The notes: generated from the letters alone by a model not told the origin. Shown: positions 1-6,115, numbered from the stretch's first letter. The stretch: DNA of 9,190 nt from an uncultured Opitutaceae bacterium (GCA_903885525.1 CAISJA010000429.1:1-9190); one strand, 5' to 3'. Made by a program: numbers and translations.

Positions 1-1160
1 ATCTCGAAGGGCAGCTTTTCCAGGCCCAAAAAATGGAGACCCTGGGCACGCTCGCCGGCGGCATCGCGCACGATTTCAACAACCTGCTGACCGGCATCCT
101 CGGCTACCAGGATCTCGCCATCGACATCCTGCCGGAGGACGATGCGGCCCGCTCCTACCTCGCCGCCTCGCGCGAGGCGAGCATGCGCGCGCGGGAGCTG
201 GTCGATCAGATCCTGACCTTCAGCCGCCAGGCCCGCAGCGAAAAGGTCCCGGTCAACCTCGTGCAGCTGCTGGAGGACGCCCGCCGGTTTCTCCGGGCCA
301 CCGTCCCCAGCAACATCCGCATCGAGTCCGCCGTGGACCCCGACAGCGCCCGCGTGCTGGCCGACGCCACCCAGCTCCACCAGGTCCTGCTCAACCTCGG
401 CTCGAACTCCGCCCATGCCATGCGCAGCACCGGCGGGACGATGCGGCTGAGCCTGCGAACCATCGATCTGGCCTCGGCCGAAGCGGACACGCTCAACAAT
501 CTGCCCTCCGGCCGCTACCTCCGGCTGGAATTCAGTGACACCGGACATGGCATGACCGAGGAGGTGCGCAAACGCATCTTCGACCCGTTCTTCACCACCA
601 AGGAGGTCGGCCAGGGCACCGGCCTGGGGCTGTCCGTCGTCCACGGCATCATCCAGGCGCACCGCGGCGCCATCACCGTCACCAGCGCGCCCGGCCAGGG
701 GGCCACTTTCACGATCCATCTGCCGGTCGCCCCGGAAACTACGGACGAGACCCGATCTGGCAGCACCCTGCCCCCCCGGGGCGGAGGTGAGCTGATCGCG
801 GTGGTGGACGACGAGGACATTGTCCGCAGCTTCGCCCAGATGGCCCTGGAGAAAATGGGCTACCGGGCGGACACCTACGATTCACCCGGGCAATGCCTGG
901 AAGTGTTGCGCCGTTCGCAAAACAAATATGCGCTCCTGCTCACTGACCAGACCATGCCGGTGATGAAAGGGATCGAGCTGGCGGCCGAGGTCCGCGCCAT
1001 CGCGCCCAACCTGCCGGTGATCATCATGTCGGGCTACTTCTCCCGGCTTTCGCCGGACAAGCTGGCGCAGATCGGCCAGGTCGAGATGATCTCCAAACCC
1101 TTCACCAACGAGGAACTCGCGCGCGGCATCCACCGGGCCCTGCATCCGGACCCGGCCTGA
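1..1160 (+). CDS. Hybrid sensor histidine kinase with C-terminal receiver domain, 5'-truncated by window edge
   Basis: A two-component kinase that autophosphorylates on histidine and carries its own phosphoacceptor receiver. Numbering from the Met codon at base 33, the HisKA H-box (GGIAHDFNN) has its histidine at residue 13 (bases 69-71). The HATPase part has an N-box near residues 117-130 (N121, N125), the G1 motif DTGHG at 169-173, the F-box IFDPFFTTK at 182-190 and the G2 motif GTGLGL at 195-200. The receiver spans about 253-370, with acidic pocket D259/D260, phosphoacceptor D305, S333 and K355. The Met at base 33 is probably not the true start: the frame is open to the window edge and encodes LEGQLFQAQK, the usual linker from a PAS domain into HisKA. 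The N-terminal sensor domain therefore lies outside the window. The gene converges on the flagellin gene with 10 bases between stop codons. Its link to motility is only positional. The family assignment is secure, the signal unknown. Confidence 0.95.
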   Translation, partial: LEGQLFQAQKMETLGTLAGGIAHDFNNLLTGILGYQDLAIDILPEDDAARSYLAASREASMRARELVDQILTFSRQARSEKVPVNLVQLLEDARRFLRATVPSNIRIESAVDPDSARVLADATQLHQVLLNLGSNSAHAMRSTGGTMRLSLRTIDLASAEADTLNNLPSGRYLRLEFSDTGHGMTEEVRKRIFDPFFTTKEVGQGTGLGLSVVHGIIQAHRGAITVTSAPGQGATFTIHLPVAPETTDETRSGSTLPPRGGGELIAVVDDEDIVRSFAQMALEKMGYRADTYDSPGQCLEVLRRSQNKYALLLTDQTMPVMKGIELAAEVRAIAPNLPVIIMSGYFSRLSPDKLAQIGQVEMISKPFTNEELARGIHRALHPDPA

Positions 1161-1170
1161 CCGTCCGCAC
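1161..1170. other. Ten-base convergent gap between kinase and flagellin stops, no terminator seen
   Basis: Both genes end here head-on. A weak five-pair inverted repeat (CGGAC at 1147-1151, GTCCG at 1163-1167) spans the kinase stop but has an 11-base loop and no T run on either strand. I therefore call no intrinsic terminator; readthrough or Rho-dependent ending is implied for both transcripts. Confidence 0.5.
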
Positions 1171-2052
1171 TCAGCCGTTGAGCAGCTTGAGCACGCTCGA
1201 GGCCGACTGGTTGGCCTGGGAGAGCATGCTGGTGCCGGCCTGGACGAGGACATTGTACTTGGCCAGTTGGGTCGACTCCTGGGCCACATCCACGTCCTGG
1301 ATGCGGGAAACGGCGGCACTGAGATTCTCGCTGGCCACCGACAAGGTGGTGGAGGCGAGGTTGAGCCGGGACTCGCTGGCACCGACCGTGGCCCGGGCGC
1401 CGGCAATCTGCTGGATCGCGCTGTTCACCGTACCCAGCGCGCCAGGGGTGGCGAGACTCAGCGTGTAGGCTCCGGCGCTGTCCTGGCTGATGAGGCTGTT
1501 CATGGCACCGCCGCTTGCGGTCAGATCTGTCGGCGGGATCGACATAGTCTGGCCGGCCTCCTGCCCGATGGCGACCGTCATGCCGGAATTGGGGCCGAAG
1601 AGATTCACCCCGTTGAAAGACCCGAGCGGATTGGCCACGTCGGCGGTGCCGCCGATCTGGGCGGTCGTGCCGCCGACCGTGCCGCGCAATTGGTCCTGCA
1701 GGGCGGTGAATTCCTGCTGGTAGAGCTGGACGTCGGCACTGTTTTTCGTCGGGTCGCCCGCCATGACGCTCAACTGGGACATGCGGTTGAGGATCGAATT
1801 CATGCCGTTCAGGTAGCCGTCCGCGGTCTGGACGTAGGAGACGGCGTTCTGCACATTCGTCTGGGCCGCCTGGATCCGGAGGGTCTGGGCATTGAATTTC
1901 GACGCCACGGCCAGGCCGGCGGGGTCGTCCGCAGGCTGGGCGATCTTGCTGCCGGAGGAGAGGCGGTTCATGGACGCGCTCAGCAGCGACTGGTTCTGAT
2001 CCAGGTTCCGGGCGGCGAGCACGCCCTGCAGGTTGGTGTTAATGACGCTCAT
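1171..2052 (-). CDS. fliC: Flagellin (short, D0/D1-dominated filament protein)
   Basis: The structural subunit of the filament, exported through the flagellar type III system and polymerised beyond the FlgK/FlgL junction. The 293-residue product has the conserved N-terminal helices (SVINTNLQG at 2-10, RLSSGSKI at 30-37, PADDPAGLAVASKF at 40-53) and the C-terminal helical domain (about 205-293, including SRLNLAS and SRIQDVDVAQES, ending SSVLKLLNG). The central region between about 140 and 200 is too small for elaborate surface domains, so this is a minimal flagellin well below the roughly 500 residues of Salmonella FliC. R90, L94 and E114 fall where the Salmonella D1 residues bound by TLR5 lie; that is a hand alignment. 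The frame is open back to base 2199, but homology fixes the start at the Met at 2050-2052, 19 bases after the csrA stop. No Shine-Dalgarno precedes it; the leader ends in seven C residues. It is last in the operon. Confidence 0.95.
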   Translation of the reverse strand: MSVINTNLQGVLAARNLDQNQSLLSASMNRLSSGSKIAQPADDPAGLAVASKFNAQTLRIQAAQTNVQNAVSYVQTADGYLNGMNSILNRMSQLSVMAGDPTKNSADVQLYQQEFTALQDQLRGTVGGTTAQIGGTADVANPLGSFNGVNLFGPNSGMTVAIGQEAGQTMSIPPTDLTASGGAMNSLISQDSAGAYTLSLATPGALGTVNSAIQQIAGARATVGASESRLNLASTTLSVASENLSAAVSRIQDVDVAQESTQLAKYNVLVQAGTSMLSQANQSASSVLKLLNG

Positions 2053-2071
2053 GGGGGGGATGATGGAAGGA

Positions 2072-2386
2072 TTAGGCGGCAGTTCCGGCGGAGCCGGTGG
2101 CGCGGGGTTTGGCGTTGTCTTCGCTGGTGGAGCTGGGCCCCGTGGGGGCCGGCTGATAGCGTTTGAATTTGGGCAGGCCCGGCAGGGTCTGGGCGGCACC
2201 GGCCTTGACGGCGGCGGCCTGGTTGGTGGCGGCGATGGTGGTCTGCACCTCCTTGCGGAAGATGGGAATTTCCCGGGGGGCGATGATGCCGATCTTCACG
2301 ATGTCCCCGTCAATCCGGTTGATCCGGATCTCGATGGAATCACCGATGATGATGGCCTCGTTGGTTTTTCGGGATAGGACGAGCAT
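2072..2386 (-). CDS. csrA: Carbon storage regulator CsrA with long C-terminal tail
   Basis: A small dimeric RNA-binding protein that represses or stabilises target mRNAs by binding GGA motifs. Residues 1 to about 55 match the CsrA core: MLVLSRKTNEAIIIGD at 1-16, the IGIIAPREIPIFRKEV stretch at 32-47, and the key RNA-contact residues L4, R6 and R44. The product is 104 residues, against about 61 in E. coli and about 75 in Bacillus. The extra 45 or so residues are Ala/Pro/Ser/Thr-rich with a basic patch (LPKFKRYQP at 71-79). In Bacillus subtilis the CsrA C-terminal region is needed for FliW binding, so the tail may do the same here; that is inference. The gene starts 15 bases after the fliW stop and ends 19 bases before flagellin, the expected target of repression. 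The start is fixed by the universally conserved MLVL N-terminus. No Shine-Dalgarno is visible. Confidence 0.95.
   Translation of the reverse strand: MLVLSRKTNEAIIIGDSIEIRINRIDGDIVKIGIIAPREIPIFRKEVQTTIAATNQAAAVKAGAAQTLPGLPKFKRYQPAPTGPSSTSEDNAKPRATGSAGTAA
2085..2097 (-). other. Small GC hairpin at the csrA 3' end, upstream of flagellin
   Basis: The minus strand reads CCGGC-TCC-GCCGG, a perfect five-pair stem with a three-base loop, about 33 bases before the flagellin ATG and inside the csrA reading frame. The only GGA in roughly 100 bases before the flagellin start (2084-2086) spans its 3' edge. A role in CsrA binding or flagellin translation is possible but unproven; in such GC-rich coding DNA the stem may be incidental. 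Confidence 0.35.
2136..2150 (-). other. GC hairpin within the csrA tail coding region
   Basis: The minus strand reads GGCCCC-CAC-GGGGCC, a perfect six-pair stem with a three-base loop, inside codons of the csrA C-terminal extension. It is not followed by a T run, so it is not an intrinsic terminator. It could shape the mRNA between csrA and flagellin or simply reflect GC-rich codons. Confidence 0.35.
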
Positions 2387-2401
2387 GGCGGGTAGGACCG
2401 G

Positions 2402-2866
2402 TCAGGCGGTGGCCCGGGCGGTGGCAGCGTGATTCTCGACCAGCGGATGGTTGGCGCTGTAGCGGGAATAGTTGGAAATAACCAGCTGGCGTCCGGTGCG
2501 GGTGCGCCGGTTGACCACGATGGGACCGACCAGGTTGACCGTGGCGTCCATCGGAATCTGCTGCCGGAGGGTGACGATGTTCAGCACCATGGCCTCGCTC
2601 GAATCAGCGAGTTCCATGCCCGCCGCGTCCTCATCGAAGAGCTCGGGGGAATAGCCCGGGATCAGCCCATGCGGCTCGATGACGACGAAATGGACCGACT
2701 CAGTGGGCGAGTGCAGCTTCATCCAAAGGAAGGGAAGGTGGTCGGGCATGTAGAGCAATTCGGCGCGAGTATACTCCCGGAAGCCGATAAGGCCATGCGG
2801 AAGTGCAAAGGTATTGGCGGCGGGCGTTTCGTATTCGCCGGGGATGATGTCAGGGAGAACTTTCAT
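2402..2866 (-). CDS. fliW: Flagellar assembly factor FliW (CsrA antagonist)
   Basis: FliW binds CsrA and lifts its repression of flagellin translation; flagellin competes for FliW, which couples synthesis to export. The 154-residue product is of usual FliW length. It shows F20, GLIGF at 25-29, the PFLWMK segment at 45-50, HFVVIEPHGLIPGY at 59-72, the signature TVNLVGPIVVN at 109-119, and a terminal RQLVISNY..YSANHPL. The last dozen residues are Ala/Thr-rich and probably disordered. It lies between flgL (20 bases upstream) and csrA (15 bases downstream), the classic flgL-fliW-csrA order known from Bacillus and other non-enteric bacteria. The start MKVLPD leaves no room for a longer N-terminus and has no purine-rich ribosome site; its leader is rich in C and T. 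Confidence 0.94.
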   Translation of the reverse strand: MKVLPDIIPGEYETPAANTFALPHGLIGFREYTRAELLYMPDHLPFLWMKLHSPTESVHFVVIEPHGLIPGYSPELFDEDAAGMELADSSEAMVLNIVTLRQQIPMDATVNLVGPIVVNRRTRTGRQLVISNYSRYSANHPLVENHAATARATA

Positions 2867-2886
2867 AAGAAATGGGTGGAACGGGG

Positions 2887-3783
2887 TTATTTGAGGTAGT
2901 CCATGAGGGAAGTCTTCATGATGCTCGCCGCAGACTGGAGGGCGGCCTGATAAGCGGTCTGGGCCTGGGTGAGCTTGACCACGGTGCTGGGGAGGTCGGC
3001 ATCGGTCTCGGAAGAGATCAGGGTGGTCAGGGAGGTGGACAGGGTTTTCTGCTGGGTCTGGGCGGCCTGGATGCGGGACTGGACGGCGCCCTGGTCGGCC
3101 AGGGAGGTGACGAGGGTGTTTTCCGTGGTCTGCAGGCTGGTGCCCGCCGCGGTGATGGCCGAGCTGGTGTTGGCGGTGAGGGCATCGCGCAGTGCCACCA
3201 GATTGTTGATGAAATCGCCGAGCCCCGTATTGGTGGCGTGATCGGTGCCGGGGGAGACATTGGAGGTGTCGGAAAGGGGAATGGCCGTCTGCTGGGCATT
3301 GCCGGCATAAGTGACCGAAGCGACCTGGCCGGAGGAGTTCCGGCTGACTGCCATCGGGGCGGTGTCGACAGCGGAGCCGGAGTAGAGATAATTGTTGCCG
3401 AGCTTGCTGTTGGCGGTCTGCACGGCCTGCTCGATGAGCTGGTCGACCTCGGAAGCATAGGCGGAATTGGAGGTGGCACCGGTGGCGCCGTTGCCCAAAG
3501 TGGCGATCTGGGCGGCGCGGTCGGAAATGGACTTGAGCGAATTGATCCCGGAAAACGAGGCTTGGCTGATTGTGAGTGCCTGCGCCGCATTGCTGGCGTA
3601 CTGATCCAGCCGGTCCTGCTCGGCCTGCAGGTTCAGCACACGGCCCATGGCGGCCGGGTCGTCGGCGGGATTGGTCAGCTTGCGGCCGCTGGCCACCTGG
3701 GCCTGGAGGTTGGCCTGCTGGCTGCTCAGGTTCTGGATCTGGCCGATCAGGCCGTCGGCGAGGGTGTTGGAGGCAATGCGCAT
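2887..3783 (-). CDS. flgL: Flagellar hook-filament junction protein FlgL (HAP3)
   Basis: FlgL forms the second of two adaptor rings between hook and filament. The 298-residue product (Salmonella FlgL is 317) begins MRIASNTLADGLIGQIQNL, continues with the flagellin-like SGRKLTNPADDPAAMGRVL at 32-50, and ends in a helical C-terminal domain with VVKLTQAQTAYQAALQSAAS near 267-286 and a final MDYLK. The MRI start and the (P)ADDPA motif without an adjacent flagellin-type C-terminus separate it from true flagellins. It follows flgK by 19 bases and is presumably co-translated with it; both products are expected FlgN clients. The base composition is like its neighbours and no lesion is seen. The leader just before ATG reads CTCCCCT rather than a purine-rich site. 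Confidence 0.93.
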   Translation of the reverse strand: MRIASNTLADGLIGQIQNLSSQQANLQAQVASGRKLTNPADDPAAMGRVLNLQAEQDRLDQYASNAAQALTISQASFSGINSLKSISDRAAQIATLGNGATGATSNSAYASEVDQLIEQAVQTANSKLGNNYLYSGSAVDTAPMAVSRNSSGQVASVTYAGNAQQTAIPLSDTSNVSPGTDHATNTGLGDFINNLVALRDALTANTSSAITAAGTSLQTTENTLVTSLADQGAVQSRIQAAQTQQKTLSTSLTTLISSETDADLPSTVVKLTQAQTAYQAALQSAASIMKTSLMDYLK

Positions 3784-3802
3784 AGGGGAGATTGCTCAGG
3801 GT

Positions 3803-5206
3803 TCAAAGTTTGTTGACCACCGTGTCCAACAAATCGTCCACCAAGGAAAAGACGCGGGAGGAGGCCTGATAGGCCCGCTGGAACTTGACGAGGTTGGCCA
3901 TCTCCTCGTCGAGGTTGACCCCGCTGACGCTGTCGCGCTGGGACCGGACCATGGTTTCGATATTGGTCTGGTCGGTGACGTTGGAGCTGACAGTGGCGAG
4001 GGCGGAGCCGAAGCCGCTGGTGGTGCTGCTGTAGAACTGCCCGATGGTCCCGTCGATGGCATCGCCCCCGGCGACGGAGAATTGCCGGGTGGCGACCGCC
4101 GCCACCGCGAGGGCCGTGGTGTTGTCGCCGGCCCCGCCCGTGCCGGCGACGAGATTGCCGGCGGTCAGGGAGGAGGAGACCGCGATCGTCCCGGCGCTCC
4201 CACCACTGGGGTTGAAAAAGTCCTTCCCGGTGGTGCCCGCAGGATTGTATGCGCCGTTGACGGACGCGACGAGCTGCTGCGCGAGGGCATCGAGATTGCT
4301 GCGGAGGTTCTGGATGGCGCCGTCGCGGGCGGTGAGGGCACCCATGATGGTGCCGCCGTTGCCGACCACGGTGGTGGCGGGAGAGCCGGCGGTGACGGAT
4401 CCGCCGGAGAGCGCCACCGTCCCCTGCACCTTGGTGTCGTCCACGAGCACGACGGTGGCGTTGGCGGCATCCTTCATCACGACCTGGATGGTGCCGGAGG
4501 CGGTGCTGACGGTGTCGATGGGGAGCTGCTTGGCCAGCGACTCCAGGGCGGCCTGGCGCAGGTCGCGTAAATCGACCGCCGATCCGGGATGGCCGATCTC
4601 CGCGCGGTCAATCTGGGTGTTCAGATTGGCGATCTGAGTGAGCGTGGCATTGGCGGTCTGCACATCCGCCGTGGCCGAGTCGGTCAGGTCGGACTGGACC
4701 TGCGCGAGACGGGCGTCGGTTTGCTGGAGCTGGTCGGCGAGGCTCGCCGCGTTCTGCAGAAGGGTCTGGCGGACGCCCGTATCCGTCGGGTTCGCCGCCA
4801 GGGTCTGGAAGGAGCCGAAGAATTTGCTGAGGGCGGCGTTGAGCCCGGTGGAGGAGCTGGTCGGCGAGCTGGTGGAGCCGGTGCTGTTGATCGTCTGACC
4901 GAGACTGGTCTGGGTGCGCTGGTAGGCTTCCTGCTGGGCGGTCAGGCCGGCGGTGACTGAGGTCTCGCGCACCACCTGTTTGTCCAGCAGGGCATCGCGC
5001 ATTTGCTGGACGCCGAGGGCTTCCAGGCCGAGCGACTGCGCGCCATCGGCCGTGACGACGGTGCCGCGGTCGCCGAAGATGACCGACTGGCGGGCGTAGT
5101 TCGGATTGTTGACGTTCGCGAGGTTCTTCCCGGCGACATCGATGGCTATGCTCTGGGCATCGAGCGCCGAAACGGAGGCTCCGAGAGTGCTGTAGAGGCC
5201 GGACAT
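3803..5206 (-). CDS. flgK: Flagellar hook-associated protein FlgK (HAP1)
   Basis: FlgK forms the first junction ring on the hook and is exported with the help of FlgN. The 467-residue product (Salmonella FlgK is 553) opens with the rod/hook-family N-terminus, including NLANVNNPNYARQ at 28-40. It closes with the matching C-terminal helix (428-467: SGVNLDEEMANLVKFQRAYQ then ASSRVFSLVDDLLDTVV). The paired N- and C-terminal helices, the Ser/Thr/Ala/Gly-rich middle and the GVNLDEEMANL signature identify FlgK rather than FlgE or FlgG. The shorter length suggests a reduced central domain. The flgN stop is 14 bases upstream, and that spacer is made entirely of a tetranucleotide repeat. The next gene, flgL, starts 19 bases downstream. 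Confidence 0.95.
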   Translation of the reverse strand: MSGLYSTLGASVSALDAQSIAIDVAGKNLANVNNPNYARQSVIFGDRGTVVTADGAQSLGLEALGVQQMRDALLDKQVVRETSVTAGLTAQQEAYQRTQTSLGQTINSTGSTSSPTSSSTGLNAALSKFFGSFQTLAANPTDTGVRQTLLQNAASLADQLQQTDARLAQVQSDLTDSATADVQTANATLTQIANLNTQIDRAEIGHPGSAVDLRDLRQAALESLAKQLPIDTVSTASGTIQVVMKDAANATVVLVDDTKVQGTVALSGGSVTAGSPATTVVGNGGTIMGALTARDGAIQNLRSNLDALAQQLVASVNGAYNPAGTTGKDFFNPSGGSAGTIAVSSSLTAGNLVAGTGGAGDNTTALAVAAVATRQFSVAGGDAIDGTIGQFYSSTTSGFGSALATVSSNVTDQTNIETMVRSQRDSVSGVNLDEEMANLVKFQRAYQASSRVFSLVDDLLDTVVNKL

Positions 5207-5220
5207 GGCAGGCAGGCAGG
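5207..5220. repeat. Short tetranucleotide tandem repeat filling the flgN-flgK spacer
   Basis: The whole 14-base gap between the flgN stop and the flgK start codon is GGCA repeated three and a half times on the plus strand (CCTGCCTGCCTGCC on the mRNA). It sits where a ribosome site would normally be. Copy-number change would alter spacing, not reading frame. The repeat is too short to call phase-variable. Confidence 0.6.
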
Positions 5221-5721
5221 TCAGCCGGCCGCGCGCAGCGACGGGGCCGGGCGGGCGTTGGAGGTGATCGAGACCCGCCCGTTCGGGGCATAGGTCTGGG
5301 TGAAGGTATCGGGCCGGAGCTGCCGGAGCAGCTGCTGGTGCTGGTCGACGGTGCGCGCCAGCAGCGTGTGGTTTTGGCGCGAAGTGCGGCGGACGCGATG
5401 GATCAGGACGTTGACTTCGCGGATCAGGGCTTCGAGCAAGGGACGAACTTCGGCGGGAAAGACCGGGAGCAGGGAAGCGAGGGTCGCGGTGGCCGGCTGG
5501 CCGTTTCCGGTGGCGTGGGCCGCCACAAGGGCCTCGCGGTTCCGCCGCTGTTCATGGAGGGTGCGGACCTGCGACTCGATCTCCGTGCTGAGCCGGAGCA
5601 CAGCATCGGGATCACGGGAGAAGAGCGCCTGCTGCTGCTGCTCGAAGCGGGCGAGCAGGCCGCCGTATCCGGCGATCTCGGTCCGGAGGCATTCTGCGAT
5701 GCTGTTCCAGGCGGAATTCAT
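5221..5721 (-). CDS. flgN: FlgN-family export chaperone for FlgK/FlgL
   Basis: FlgN is a cytosolic helical chaperone that binds the C-termini of FlgK and FlgL and delivers them to the export gate. The 166-residue product is almost wholly helical by composition. It has a heptad-like N-terminal half rich in L, E, Q and R (LLARFEQQQQALFSRDPDAV at 22-41, then STEIESQVRTLHEQRRNREA), a Gly/Pro/Ala break near 69-80, and a second long helix ending HQQLLRQLRP. The C-terminus (TYAPNGRVS followed by a short basic tail) is typical of FlgN, where a conserved Tyr near the end contributes to export. Sequence conservation in the family is low, so position matters: it lies directly before flgK and flgL. Its ATG overlaps the flgJ-like stop by four bases (ATGA), implying translational coupling. 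No flgM is adjacent, unlike enteric bacteria. Confidence 0.8.
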   Translation of the reverse strand: MNSAWNSIAECLRTEIAGYGGLLARFEQQQQALFSRDPDAVLRLSTEIESQVRTLHEQRRNREALVAAHATGNGQPATATLASLLPVFPAEVRPLLEALIREVNVLIHRVRRTSRQNHTLLARTVDQHQQLLRQLRPDTFTQTYAPNGRVSITSNARPAPSLRAAG

Positions 5722-6113
5722 GGAGTGGGGTGCGGTGGAGGAGTGGTGGTGGCCGGGGTGGTGGCCGCGGTGTCGTGCGGAGTGAGCTGCTGCTGCAGGA
5801 TCTTGGACAGGCCGAGGCCGCCGCCTTCGGAAATCTTGGCCGCCAGCGTGTCGGTCAGGAGATAGCCATAGACGTTGCCGGTCGGGCCGCCCTTGTCTCC
5901 CCCCATGATGTTGCCGATGCTTTCCTGCAGGAATTGGCGGAGGAGAATGGCCTCGAACTGGGTGGAGACGGCCTTGACCTGATCGGCCTGGGGCAGGCTG
6001 CTGAGATTCCGCGGCAGGCCGGCCCCGGCCGTGGTGGCGCCCAGCTGGCGGGCCTGCCAGGCCGCGAAGGCGGCGGTGGGGGCGGTGACGGAACTGGCGT
6101 CGGAGACGGTCAT
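5718..6113 (-). CDS. flgJ: FlgJ-like rod-binding protein lacking the muramidase domain
   Basis: This corresponds to the N-terminal rod-binding half of enteric FlgJ, the scaffold that caps the growing rod in the periplasm. Of 131 residues, about 45-110 carry the rod-binding domain: VKAVSTQFEAILLRQFLQES, then GNVYGYLLTDTLAAKIS and GGGLGLSKILQQQL, which ends the domain. The glucosaminidase domain of the roughly 310-residue enteric FlgJ is absent; in its place is a Thr/Pro/His-rich tail of about 20 residues. Single-domain forms are common outside the beta- and gamma-proteobacteria, so a separate peptidoglycan hydrolase probably opens the wall for the rod. The start is 2 bases after the flgI stop, and its own stop overlaps the flgN start. 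No Shine-Dalgarno is visible, which fits coupling to flgI. Confidence 0.88.
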   Translation of the reverse strand: MTVSDASSVTAPTAAFAAWQARQLGATTAGAGLPRNLSSLPQADQVKAVSTQFEAILLRQFLQESIGNIMGGDKGGPTGNVYGYLLTDTLAAKISEGGGLGLSKILQQQLTPHDTAATTPATTTPPPHPTP

Positions 6114-6115
6114 GT

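Noticed and set aside
33..35. ATG at base 33 as the true start of the histidine kinase
   Set aside because: The upstream frame is open and encodes the usual PAS-to-HisKA linker; starting at 33 would leave no dimerisation lead-in before the H-box.
1147..1167. Inverted repeat CGGAC/GTCCG as a bidirectional terminator
   Set aside because: Only five pairs, an 11-base loop and no T run on either side.
2053..2199. Extension of the flagellin frame 49 codons upstream of its Met
   Set aside because: The extra residues are Pro-rich and overlap csrA in another frame, while the flagellin N-terminus (MSVINTN) begins at 2052.
2783..2790. GCCGATAA on the plus strand, identical to the enteric sigma-28 -10 element
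   Set aside because: No TAAA-type -35 lies at the right distance, it points away from the flagellar genes, and the bases encode the conserved LIGF of fliW on the other strand.
3784..3830. Possible promoter before flgL, from a local AT-rich patch
   Set aside because: No matched -35/-10 pair or sigma-28/sigma-54 consensus could be placed; the patch encodes the end of flgK.
2872..4570. Long open frames on the plus strand opposite flgL and flgK (over 300 codons each)
   Set aside because: They are antisense to well-identified genes, are Gly/Ala/Arg-rich with no recognisable domain, and are expected from GC-rich codon bias.
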